Assembly: GCA_017416635.1 (NCBI GenBank)
Contig: JAFQBQ010000148.1
Location: forward strand, 1 to 7,644
Direction of reading: 5' to 3'
Length of the DNA stretch: 7,644 nt
Source: Alphaproteobacteria bacterium
GTDB lineage: Bacteria > Pseudomonadota > Alphaproteobacteria > UBA3830
Positions within the stretch are counted from its first letter, which is position 1; each line of letters begins with the position of its first letter. Under the pieces are notes generated by a model that saw nothing but the letters and a program-made list of their open reading frames with translations, did no database searches and was not told where the DNA came from. The position numbers were made by a program, and so were the translations under genes. This document shows positions 1-6,244 of the stretch, one piece after another.

Positions 1-1
1 A

Positions 2-1354
2 CCAAAGAAAGAAGCAATATTGCTTACAAAAACAGGCTTTTTCGAAGATGCGTATGTTCGCTCCGACTGCATAATCGGAAAATCAAAAAATGAAATTATT
101 TTGGATGAATCAATTCATGATTCTGCCGTTGCTGCAGAAGGTAATTTAAAAGATTGGAATGATTTTATCGCAAGATATTGTATTGGAAATTCCAGATTGA
201 TTTTTGCAATCAGTTCTGCTTTTGCCAGTCTTTTACTGAATCCGTGCGATATTTCGAATTTCGGTTTTCATTTTGTCGGAAATAGCTCATCGGGAAAAAC
301 AACTTGCTTAAATGTTGCAGCTTCGGTTTTCGGATCACCTGAATATGTAGTTACTTGGAAAGCCACAGACAACGCCCTTGAAAACGTTGCTTTTAAACAC
401 GATGATGCTCTGCTGATTCTTGATGAATTATCTGAGATAGCCCCATCTAAAGCAGGAGAAGTCGCCTATATGCTTGCTAACGGTCAAGGGAAAAAGCGTC
501 TTGATAAAAACTGCAACGCTCGCGAAACATGAGCATGGCGATTGATTTTTCTTTCAAGCGGAGAAGTCGATCTTGCTTCGCATATGGCTGAGGAAAGTAA
601 AACATCAAAGGCGGGGCAAAAGATCCGTTTACTGAATATTCCAGCAAAAGCCAATAATAAAAGTTTCGGCATTTTTGAGGATTTGCATGATTTTAAGGAT
701 GGTTCGGAATTTTCGAATTATCTTCGAGCGTGCACAGCCAAATATTACGGATCTCCAGCAATCGCTTTCACGGAAAAAATCCTACAAGAGAAAGAACATC
801 TTTTAGATTTGTATCAAGAAGAATTTCAAAAGCTCAAAATAAAATATCTGCCGAAAAAGTCTGAAGGTCAGGATATGAGAGCGTTCGAAAAATTTATGTT
901 TGTCGGATTTGCGGGAGAGCTAGCCATTAAGTACGGTATTATTTGCTGGAAACCCAACACCGCTTGCCAAGCTGCTGTCGCTTGTTTCAATTCTTGGCTT
1001 GAGGATAAAGAAGGCGTTGGAGACGATGAAAATCGCCAAATTTTAGAGCATGTGAAATCATTTTTTGAACTTCATGCTCACAGCCGTTTTTTCGATTTAG
1101 ATGGCTTTAGCGATCAGAAAATTAGCAATATGGCAGGCTACAAATCTGTTTACAAAGATGCTGTAACTTTTTTCGTATCGCCATCGGTGTTTCAGAATGA
1201 AATCTGCAAAGGATTTAATCGAAAAGCAGTAATCGCCCTGCTAATCGAAAAAGGATTTCTGATGAAGAGTAACAGCGGAGATTGCTATCAGCAAAAGTGG
1301 ACTCCGTACGGAAATAAAAAAGTTTACGTAATTTCAGGAAAAATTTTGTTATGA
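2..1354 (+). pseudogene. DUF927-type P-loop ATPase/helicase of a mobile element, 5'-truncated by the window and split by an in-frame stop
   Basis: One reading frame is open from the left edge to 1354 except for a single TGA at 530-532. Before the stop lie a Walker A motif, GNSSSGKTT (278-304), a Walker B-like LLILDEL (about 410-430), and the stretch GEVAYMLANGQGK. After it the same frame resumes at once with WRLIFLSSGE, then AGQKIRLLNIPA and FGIFEDLH. That order of blocks is what I know from DUF927 proteins, which are ATPases/helicases often found in phage-like and plasmid-like integrative elements. The C-terminal part (about 800-1350) is mostly helical and may include a winged-helix segment. 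The true start lies left of the window. The stop falls between Walker B and the conserved WR/SSGE block, so the first half alone should not be a working ATPase. TGA ends other genes here, so I read it as a nonsense mutation. Sequencing error or readthrough are alternatives. The TTG at 542 has no ribosome site and is not a credible restart. Confidence 0.85.
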
Positions 1355-1365
1355 GGAGAGAAAAT

Positions 1366-1584
1366 ATGATCGATTTAGATAAATTGGCTGAAGATTGGCC
1401 GTCACCATTTGTAGCACGTTGCAAAATATCAGAATTCACACATGGATTGTACAAACAAAGCAGCATGAATACTCTCGATGCTCGTGGAGACGGTTTAAAA
1501 CGGCGCATTATTTTAGGAAACAAAATAGCTTACTTAAAAACAGACATAATTGACTGGCTAAAAAGAAGGAAAAGAAATGATTGA
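1366..1584 (+). CDS. Small helix-turn-helix protein (AlpA/excisionase-like), first of two paralogs
   Basis: This encodes 72 aa, basic at the C-terminus (LKRRKRND). An ATG at 1351 would overlap the preceding stop, but I prefer the ATG at 1366 because GAGGAGAG (1353-1360) sits just upstream at good spacing. The body follows the plan of small MerR/AlpA/excisionase-type winged helices: an N-terminal entry (PSPFVARCKISEFT), a recognition turn (NTLDARGDG), a wing (RIILGNKIAY) and a final helix ending in DWL. The next gene encodes a clear paralog. Such genes often sit beside the replication ATPase in integrative elements, where they act as transcription regulators or recombination directionality factors. 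Which of these applies cannot be told from sequence. The gene overlaps the next one by 8 bases. Confidence 0.7.
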   Translation: MIDLDKLAEDWPSPFVARCKISEFTHGLYKQSSMNTLDARGDGLKRRIILGNKIAYLKTDIIDWLKRRKRND

Positions 1585-1822
1585 AGTTTTTGATGAATTA
1601 AAAGGATATTGTCCTAGCGGTTTTGTAACTCGCAAGGAACTGCAGAAATTAACTGGCGGTTTGATTAGCTCTCGAACTATCGCAAATTTGGATAGTTCTG
1701 GAGTGGGCATCAAGAATAGAACTGTAATAGGTTCTAAAGTTGTTTACAAAATTGATGACGTCATAGAATGGCTACAAGCCAATACTAAGCTGATTAATTT
1801 CGATAAAGAAGAAGAAAAATGA
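1577..1822 (+). CDS. Small helix-turn-helix protein (AlpA/excisionase-like), second of two paralogs
   Basis: This encodes 81 aa and starts inside the end of the preceding gene (ATGATTGA overlap), with AGAAGGA at 1564-1570 as ribosome site. Over about 57 residues it matches its neighbour at roughly 21 positions with no gap. The shared residues are PS.FV.R, T.GL, LD..G.G.K.R, the G.K..Y wing and D.I.WL. The fold is therefore probably the same DNA-binding winged helix. It ends in an acidic and lysine-rich tail (INFDKEEEK) that the first paralog lacks. The overlap implies translational coupling. A regulator or excisionase role in the mobile element is inferred from size, fold and position close to the presumed attachment site; the actual target is unknown. 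Confidence 0.72.
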   Translation: MIEVFDELKGYCPSGFVTRKELQKLTGGLISSRTIANLDSSGVGIKNRTVIGSKVVYKIDDVIEWLQANTKLINFDKEEEK

Positions 1823-1935
1823 AGAAGTTAGTTTTATCAATTATCACAGTATTTCCAATGCTTACATGTAATTACATTGAGTTACGAAACGTTTCTTTTG
1901 AAAGAGATATATCATCCATCAGAGCCTCTGTGTAA
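1819..1935 (+). CDS. Possible 38-aa hydrophobic or secreted peptide
   Basis: An ATG at 1819 overlaps the TGA of the preceding gene (ATGA, 1819-1822) and opens 38 codons to TAA at 1933-1935. The ribosome site would be the purine run GAAGAAG just upstream. The peptide begins MKKLVLSIITVFPMLTC, with a basic start, a hydrophobic core and a cysteine at residue 17. This resembles a short lipoprotein or signal-peptide N-terminus, but the LT before Cys is a poor lipobox. The remainder (NYIELRNVSF...) is unremarkable. Its last codons run into the hairpin at 1921-1945. The ATGA coupling favours a real gene; the small size and lack of any family I know argue for caution. It could instead be a decayed remnant. 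Confidence 0.4.
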   Translation: MKKLVLSIITVFPMLTCNYIELRNVSFERDISSIRASV

Positions 1936-1945
1936 CAGGGGCTTT
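1921..1945 (+). terminator. Probable terminator hairpin at the end of the mobile-element gene string
   Basis: AGAGCCTCTG and CAGGGGCTTT pair over 10 positions (two G-U pairs) around the loop TGTAA. A short T run (1952-1956) follows, but only after AAGCCG, so it is a weaker intrinsic terminator than the others here. It would end the ATPase-HTH-HTH transcript. Confidence 0.45.
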
Positions 1946-2173
1946 AAGCCGTTTTTAGTACAAACATAGTACAAATTCTTTTTGGGTCTTGTTTTTGAGT
2001 TATATCAGCATAATTTTTTTGCGATTTTTTTAGCGGAATTTAGGTGTATATATCAATCCACAAATTGTTTTCATAGCCTGCAAACGTAAATCTAGTACAA
2101 ATTTAGTACATAAATGGCGATATATCGAGTTTTTAGTGGCTTCAAAAGATTCAATCTTTCCTAAAATTTGAGA
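1936..2173. other. Gene-free end of the integrated element, presumed attachment region
   Basis: This AT-rich stretch between the last small ORF and the tRNA 3' end contains the four TAGTACAAA-type repeats, several T runs (for example around 2010-2031) and no credible coding region on either strand. The core crossover site would be expected at or within the tRNA 3' half, roughly 2174-2200. A second copy of that sequence should exist at the other end of the element, left of the window, so it cannot be verified here. Confidence 0.5.
1956..2112. repeat. Four TAGTACAAA-type direct repeats in two pairs: probable recombinase or excisionase arm sites
   Basis: TAGTACAAA occurs at 1956-1964, 1967-1975 and 2093-2101, with a variant TAGTACATA at 2104-2112. 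Within each pair the copies are 11 bases apart, about one helical turn, with a 2-base spacer; the pairs are 137 bases apart. All are in the same orientation and lie between the last element gene and the tRNA 3' end. Short direct repeats arranged this way beside a tRNA are typical of arm-type binding sites for tyrosine integrases or of excisionase sites. No other role is evident. The integrase itself is not in the window. Confidence 0.55.
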
Positions 2174-2249
2174 TGGTGCCGGGCGACGGACTCGAACCAT
2201 CGACCCACTGATTACAAATCAGTTGCTCTACCAGCTGAGCTAGCCCGGC
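2174..2249 (-). tRNA. tRNA-Thr (anticodon TGT)
   Basis: On the minus strand a 76-nt cloverleaf can be folded. The acceptor stem is GCCGGGC with GCCCGGC, the D arm is GCTC...GAGC, and the anticodon stem is ACTGA/TCAGT around the loop TTTGTAA. The variable loop is five bases and the T arm is GATGG-TTCGAGT-CCGTC with one wobble pair. The anticodon TGT (2214-2216) reads threonine ACA codons, with wobble. The discriminator is A and the 3' CCA is encoded (2174-2176). The 3' end points toward the mobile-element side, so this gene is the likely integration target, with its 3' end restored by the element. Confidence 0.96.
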
Positions 2250-2258
2250 AACGGGCGA

Positions 2259-2287
2259 ATGATATCAAACGACTTTAGATAAGTCCA
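2259..2287 (-). promoter_or_regulatory. Probable promoter of the tRNA-Thr gene
   Basis: On the minus strand TGGACT (2282-2287) and TATCAT (2259-2264) are separated by 17 bases, and the -10 lies about 10 bases before the mature tRNA 5' end. This is a reasonable housekeeping-type promoter, supported by sequence pattern only. Confidence 0.4.
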
Positions 2288-2315
2288 CAAAAAACTGATA
2301 AATAAAATACGTGAA

Positions 2316-3026
2316 TCAAAACTTGGATTTTATCACTTTTTCCCACATCGCTTCGTTCAATTGTTGCAGAAAAGCAGCATGTTCTGATAATTCTTCGGCA
2401 GAAGGCGGAAATGATCGTATTTCTCGATATATTCTCTCCTTTTTGTGTCGAACGGCAACATTTTCAGTTTTCGATTCGTCGAAAACCAATCCTGCCTGCT
2501 TGCCTCCCAACAAATTAATATAGACTTCTGCCAACAAATAGCAGTCAACCAATGCTCCATGAACTTCTCGAATAGATGTATCCACACCAAATCGCCGACA
2601 TAATGCATCTAGGCTGGAGGCCGCTCCCGGAAATTTTTGTCGAGCGATTATAAGCGTGTCTACCGCATTCTCTAGTTTGAATAAGGGCTTATCGATTCGT
2701 TGCAATTCACTGTTCAAAAAATCGATATCGAATTTTGCATTGTGAATTACCAACGGAGAATCCTGCACAAAATTCAAAAAATCGTCAACAATATCTTTAA
2801 ATTTAGGTTTATCTAACAAAAATTCATCCGTAATTCCGGTAATGCGAACGGATTCTTCACTCATTTTGCGCTCAGGGTTTATGTAAACGTGATATTCGTT
2901 CTCGGTTCGGACATGATTAATCAATTCTACGCATGCAATATCTACGATACGATCGCCATTTGCAAAATCTAGCCCTGTAGTTTCAGTATCTAAAACAATT
3001 TCTCTAAGATTTTTCAAAAATTTCAT
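2316..3026 (-). CDS. dnaQ: DNA polymerase III epsilon subunit, 3'-5' proofreading exonuclease
   Basis: This 236-aa protein is the usual length for DnaQ. It removes misincorporated 3' nucleotides within the polymerase III core. All three DEDDh exonuclease motifs are present. ExoI is IVLDTETTGL near the N-terminus, with the metal-binding DxE. ExoII is IHNAKFDIDFLN, and ExoIII is HGALVDCYLLAEVY, with catalytic His and Asp. The C-terminal segment (GGKQAGLVFD, then EHAAFLQQLNEAMWEK) resembles alphaproteobacterial epsilon tails, which contact the alpha subunit. I chose the ATG at 3026 because the family starts about ten residues before ExoI. The frame continues upstream to 3131, but that extension is non-conserved-looking and would overlap the divergent phosphatase gene. 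Another ATG, at 3053, lies too close to the presumed -10 box. No clear terminator is seen before the tRNA promoter. Confidence 0.95.
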   Translation of the reverse strand: MKFLKNLREIVLDTETTGLDFANGDRIVDIACVELINHVRTENEYHVYINPERKMSEESVRITGITDEFLLDKPKFKDIVDDFLNFVQDSPLVIHNAKFDIDFLNSELQRIDKPLFKLENAVDTLIIARQKFPGAASSLDALCRRFGVDTSIREVHGALVDCYLLAEVYINLLGGKQAGLVFDESKTENVAVRHKKERIYREIRSFPPSAEELSEHAAFLQQLNEAMWEKVIKSKF

Positions 3027-3029
3027 AAT

Positions 3030-3083
3030 TTGTAAACTTTTTAATGCCACCATGATTATAGCGATTTTTGGAGGATATTTAAG
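3030..3083. promoter_or_regulatory. Compact divergent promoter region between dnaQ and the partner-switch operon
   Basis: Only 56 bases separate the two start codons. On the minus strand a perfect TATAAT (3055-3060) lies 28 bases before the dnaQ ATG, with a weak CTTAAA (3078-3083) 17 bases upstream of it. On the plus strand TTGTAA (3030-3035) and GATTAT (3054-3059) are 18 bases apart. The two -10 boxes overlap, so the promoters may compete. Assignment is by pattern only. Confidence 0.4.
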
Positions 3084-4258
3084 TGACGGAATCTGCAAAA
3101 ATTCTGGTATTTGATGAGGAAAAAGATACACAGGATCTTTTTTGTCAGATATTCAGACATCAGATTGACGAAAATATCTATTCTTTTTCGTTTGCGTTTA
3201 CGTTTGATGAAGTTCATAAGCAGTTGGATTCTAATTCTTTCGATATGTTTATCACCGATCTTCATATCGCAGGGGGAGACATAGTCTCACTTATTAGCCA
3301 ATTGCGAGAAAAATGTCCTTATTTAAGAACAATTGTAACTTCTGCGTATGGTGATATAGGAACGTTGAGAACAGTGATGCGAAGCGGTTCGCACGATTTC
3401 GTTATTAAGCCGTTGGACGCAAAAGATTTAATGCAAACCGTTGCGAATACTTTCAAGGTCGTTCAGGAGTTGAAGCGAGCAAAAAGAACCGAGCAAAAAT
3501 TGACAGCAATTTCAGATGAACTCAGTCTTTCTGCACAGCTTCAGAAAAGTATTCTGCCCGGAAATTCTCTTAGAGAAAGTGATTTAGAACTTTGGGCCGA
3601 TACTCTGCCTGCTGCAGAGGTCGGGGGAGATTTTTATGATTTTTTCAAACTGGATGATGACCGAATTGGCGTAGTTATGGCAGACGTTTCAGGAAAAAAT
3701 GTAACGGCGGCAATGTTCGCGATTATCGCAAAAACATTGATAAAAACTTTTTCAAAAGTTTATAAGTCTCCGGCAGAGTGCTTTTACAACGTTAATCATT
3801 CATTATGCGAAGAAAATGTTACGACTCGATTTGTGACAGCTATGTACGGAACATTTAATCTTAAAACTTTGGAATTTGTTTACACAAATGCTGGACATTT
3901 GCCGATTGTCTCAGCCCGTCCAAATGAAGAGCCAAAACTTCTCGATTGCGATACGGGAATAGCACTTGGCATTATGGATGGAATGGATTTTGTAGACAAT
4001 GTCCATAAGTTGGTACCGGGAGAGTTAATTATGTTGTACACAGATGGAGTAAACGAAGCTACTGATATTCACGAAGAGGAATTTGAGTTTGATCGTTTCC
4101 TTAAGGTATTTAAGGAGCATCCGGTTACAACGCCGAAGCTGATAACTAATGCAGTGATTGCTGCAATAAAAGAGTTTACAGCGGGCGCACCGCAGTCGGA
4201 TGATATTACGACGTTGTGTCTTAAGTATAGACCGAGGATAGTGCAAAATGTTAATTAA
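3083..4258 (+). CDS. Response regulator with SpoIIE/RsbU-type PP2C serine phosphatase output
   Basis: This 391-aa protein starts at GTG 3083, preceded by a strong GGAGGA (3070-3075). Residues 5-125 are a receiver domain with acidic D11/E12, the phospho-acceptor D59 in FITDLHIAGG, T86/S87 and the conserved K109-P110. A helical linker (about 125-158) ends in QLQKSILP, the usual entry to the phosphatase. Residues 165-385 are a SpoIIE-type PP2C domain with VGGDFYDF (180-187), MADVSGKN (199-206), TNAGHLP (268-274), LYTDGVNEA (318-326) and QSDDIT (371-376); the metal-binding aspartates are intact. In this family the enzyme dephosphorylates a phospho-STAS antagonist. Both the STAS partner and its kinase lie directly downstream, so the substrate is very likely the protein encoded at 4760-5092. 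Signal input should come from a histidine kinase acting on D59; none is in the window. The 3' end overlaps the next gene by 11 bases. Confidence 0.93.
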   Translation: MTESAKILVFDEEKDTQDLFCQIFRHQIDENIYSFSFAFTFDEVHKQLDSNSFDMFITDLHIAGGDIVSLISQLREKCPYLRTIVTSAYGDIGTLRTVMRSGSHDFVIKPLDAKDLMQTVANTFKVVQELKRAKRTEQKLTAISDELSLSAQLQKSILPGNSLRESDLELWADTLPAAEVGGDFYDFFKLDDDRIGVVMADVSGKNVTAAMFAIIAKTLIKTFSKVYKSPAECFYNVNHSLCEENVTTRFVTAMYGTFNLKTLEFVYTNAGHLPIVSARPNEEPKLLDCDTGIALGIMDGMDFVDNVHKLVPGELIMLYTDGVNEATDIHEEEFEFDRFLKVFKEHPVTTPKLITNAVIAAIKEFTAGAPQSDDITTLCLKYRPRIVQNVN

Positions 4259-4757
4259 AGTTAAAAATAACATCGATGAAATTGCTACGATCTGTGATGA
4301 AGTGAAGAAGTTTTGTGCAGAAAATAATATCAGCGAGCAAAAAGCTTATGATATCGCGGTGATTATAGATGAGTTGGCAACTAACATTATCAGTTATGCT
4401 TACGACGATGCTCAAGAACATACTTTTTCCATCACTCTTGAAAAAGATTCAAAGCAAGTACGAATACATCTGGTCGACGACGGAGTGGAATTTAACCCTC
4501 TGCAAAATGGAACCCCAGATCTGGAGTCATCTTTGGATGATCGAAAAATCGGTGGGTTAGGTATTTTCTTGGTACAGCAGTTGTCAGAAAAAGTAAATTA
4601 TGCTCGGGAAGAGGATCAAAATAAACTGGACGTGCTAGTCAATGTAAGTGAACAACAAGAGCAAGATCAGGCGCCAGAGTCAGAGCAAAAAGATCAGGGG
4701 GCAGAACCTAAACCGGAGCAAAATAAAGATAATAAAAAAGATGAAAAAGGAGAATAG
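4248..4757 (+). CDS. RsbW/SpoIIAB-like anti-sigma factor serine kinase (HATPase)
   Basis: This 169-aa protein has a GHKL ATP-binding fold over residues 1-133. The N box is IDELATNIISYAY (40-52), the G1-like box is LVDDGVEFNP (75-84) and the G2 box is IGGLGIFLVQQL (101-112). In partner-switching systems this kinase phosphorylates the STAS antagonist and, when free, binds a sigma factor or other target. The start has GAGGA at 4234-4238, and the gene overlaps the phosphatase by 11 bases, so the two are translationally coupled. From residue 134 the protein carries a 36-residue low-complexity tail rich in E, Q, K, D and P that is not part of the kinase fold and that typical RsbW proteins (about 140-160 aa) lack. 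The gene ends 2 bases before the STAS gene. Whether the target is a sigma factor cannot be seen. Confidence 0.9.
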   Translation: MLIKVKNNIDEIATICDEVKKFCAENNISEQKAYDIAVIIDELATNIISYAYDDAQEHTFSITLEKDSKQVRIHLVDDGVEFNPLQNGTPDLESSLDDRKIGGLGIFLVQQLSEKVNYAREEDQNKLDVLVNVSEQQEQDQAPESEQKDQGAEPKPEQNKDNKKDEKGE

Positions 4758-4759
4758 AT

Positions 4760-5092
4760 ATGGAAGTAAAAGCTGTAACAGAAGGTGATATTTTAATAGT
4801 AACTCCTGTAGGACGAGTGGATACATCCACGGCAAAGAGTTTCGAAGAAGAAGTTATGAAGGCTTTAGCGCAGGCATCTAAGGTCGCAATTTCTTTTTCT
4901 GAGATCAATTATATTTCCAGTGCCGGGTTGAGGGTAATACTTATGGCAGGTAAAAAAGTTGCGTCGACTCAAGGGAAAATGGCTTTAATAAATATGCCGG
5001 AGAAGATTTTTGCTGTTTTCAAAATGAGCGGATTCGATAAAATTCTGAAAATTGTTCCGACTTTAGAGGATGCTAAGGCGTTATTTGGATAA
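4760..5092 (+). CDS. STAS-domain anti-sigma factor antagonist (RsbV/SpoIIAA-like)
   Basis: This 110-aa protein is a single STAS domain of standard length. The N-terminal strands (ILIVTPVGRVDTSTA) and the phosphorylation loop INYISSAGLRVIL are clear. By alignment with SpoIIAA, S54 in ISSAGL is the likely phospho-acceptor, with S53 adjacent. The cycle expected from the family is phosphorylation by the kinase at 4248-4757 and dephosphorylation by the PP2C at 3083-4258; the unphosphorylated form binds the kinase and releases its target. AAGGAGA (4747-4753) gives a strong ribosome site that lies within the end of the upstream gene, so the three genes form one operon, closed by the hairpin at 5124-5140. 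Confidence 0.93.
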   Translation: MEVKAVTEGDILIVTPVGRVDTSTAKSFEEEVMKALAQASKVAISFSEINYISSAGLRVILMAGKKVASTQGKMALINMPEKIFAVFKMSGFDKILKIVPTLEDAKALFG

Positions 5093-5123
5093 CAAAAATT
5101 CTTTCTTGAATTGTTCATTCAAT

Positions 5124-5150
5124 GCTCGCGATATGCGAGCTTTCTTATTT
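5124..5150 (+). terminator. Rho-independent terminator of the partner-switch operon
   Basis: GCTCGC (5124-5129) and GCGAGC (5135-5140) pair perfectly around the loop GATAT and are followed directly by TTTCTTATTT. It lies 31 bases after the STAS stop codon. Confidence 0.8.
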
Positions 5151-5173
5151 TGTTTATAGATAGTTGAAATACG

Positions 5174-5195
5174 GAAAGAGGCCAAAGCCCCTTTC
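5174..5195 (-). terminator. Hairpin ending the minus-strand coiled-coil gene
   Basis: GAAAGAGGC and GCCCCTTTC pair over nine positions with one mismatch around a four-base loop, 15 bases past the stop of the minus-strand gene. On the minus strand only a broken T-rich tract follows, so efficiency is uncertain. The core closely resembles the hairpin at 6245-6270. Confidence 0.5.
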
Positions 5196-5209
5196 TAGAG
5201 AAGCGGAAT

Positions 5210-6046
5210 TTATTTAGGATTATAGTTAAATACTGAAATGTCAAACTGCGCAACGTTATTTTCATCGACACAAAGAAACACCTGCTTCCATAAGCACGGA
5301 GATCTTGTAATAGCAGGCGTAACAAATATTCCATCATCTAATTCTGCTGAATAAAAAGCGACATCACCTAAATCATGGCGACGTTCTGAAGTTTTTTCAA
5401 CTAAGTCTAATTTTAACAGAAGTTCCAGCGTAGAACGCACTTCGTATTGCGAATAATAGGGAGGTTTGGAGCCCCTTACACTGGGCAAATAACGACAAAA
5501 TCCCCATATCTGCGATTTTATATACCGCCGAAGCCCATAATTGAGAGGATTAAAGCACATGTTCCCTGTACCATAATCCGCTGAAGAAGTAGGTGCTGCT
5601 AATTGTCTTTCGAGTTGTCTTGTCCGTTTTTTCTCTCTATCTAGTTGGATTTTTAGATCGTTACAAGTAACGCCCAATTTATTAATTTCTGCTAATCTTG
5701 CATCCGCTTTTTTGTGTTCCTGTACTAATGTGATCTGCATATTCTCTAACTTTTGGCGTTCCTGTTCTAATGCGATCTGTGTCTTCTCTAATTCCTGATG
5801 AAGTTCTTCATTTGATTGGTTTGCTATAAGTTCATAAAGCATTTTTTGCATTTCAGGAGGAAGTTCTTTAAAAACCCTGCATGTCATTTGATCAAGAGGT
5901 GTATTTTCTTCTAACAATATTTGAAAAGACACCTTAACGTATCGCTGATCTGGCGGCACAGGATAACTATCAAACCGCATTCCCTCAGCGTTAAATACTA
6001 ATAACGCGCCTAAAATTGAAAATATAATTGGATTGTTTTTGATCAT
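5210..6046 (-). CDS. Exported coiled-coil protein of unknown function
   Basis: I do not recognise this 278-aa protein. I chose the ATG at 6046 because GGGAGA lies just upstream (minus strand, complement of about 6052-6057) and because it gives a clean signal peptide: MIKNN, a hydrophobic core (PIIFSILGALLVF), and likely cleavage after A20. A longer frame to 6100 exists but would bury that signal. Residues 21-75 form a mixed segment. Residues 78-150 are a strongly predicted coiled coil (ELHQELEKTQIALEQERQKL and onward) containing a 14-residue tandem duplication. Residues 165-278 are a separate, aromatic-rich domain with six-residue runs such as YEVRST and LVEKTS that could be a small winged-helix-like fold, though this is a guess. 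No membrane segment follows the signal, so a periplasmic or secreted location is expected. No neighbouring gene explains its role. Confidence 0.8.
   Translation of the reverse strand: MIKNNPIIFSILGALLVFNAEGMRFDSYPVPPDQRYVKVSFQILLEENTPLDQMTCRVFKELPPEMQKMLYELIANQSNEELHQELEKTQIALEQERQKLENMQITLVQEHKKADARLAEINKLGVTCNDLKIQLDREKKRTRQLERQLAAPTSSADYGTGNMCFNPLNYGLRRYIKSQIWGFCRYLPSVRGSKPPYYSQYEVRSTLELLLKLDLVEKTSERRHDLGDVAFYSAELDDGIFVTPAITRSPCLWKQVFLCVDENNVAQFDISVFNYNPK
5717..5800 (-). repeat. 42-bp tandem duplication inside the coiled coil
   Basis: Two copies start at 5717 and 5759 with TTCCTGT and run about 34 bases with six differences (shared blocks CTAATG, GATCTG, TTCTCTAA). The period of 42 bases equals 14 residues, or two coiled-coil heptads, so the duplication lengthens the coil without breaking its phase. 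Confidence 0.75.
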
Positions 6047-6071
6047 ATAAATCTCCCAAATACCTAATGCA

Positions 6072-6100
6072 TAAATATGATATACTTCGGCATTCATCAA
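6072..6100 (-). promoter_or_regulatory. Possible promoter of the coiled-coil gene
   Basis: On the minus strand TTGATG (6095-6100) is followed after 17 bases by TATTTA (6072-6077), which would start a transcript just ahead of the ribosome site. The -10 match is poor. The rest of 6047-6244 is A/T-rich, and I see no credible gene in it. Confidence 0.28.
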
Positions 6101-6244
6101 CTTAGATTTTCAAAAAAAATGCAAAAAAGCAGAAAAAAGAAACAAATTTTAATCAACAACTCTAAAACAGTACAGAATGATTTTAAACTGATTGAATTTA
6201 ATAGAATCTATCTAGTCACGGCACCACTTTTACTTCGAGATACA

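Noticed and set aside
527..535. Selenocysteine at the in-frame TGA
   Set aside because: DUF927 ATPases are not known selenoproteins, and I see no obvious SECIS-type stem-loop just after the codon. A nonsense mutation is simpler.
542..1354. Separate gene starting at TTG 542
   Set aside because: It is the same frame as the upstream part of the ATPase, has no ribosome site, and its first residues are the middle of a conserved block. It is the rest of the interrupted gene.
3027..3131. N-terminal extension of DnaQ by 35 residues
   Set aside because: The extension would overlap the start of the divergent phosphatase gene and cover the TATAAT box. The family normally starts shortly before the DTETTG motif.
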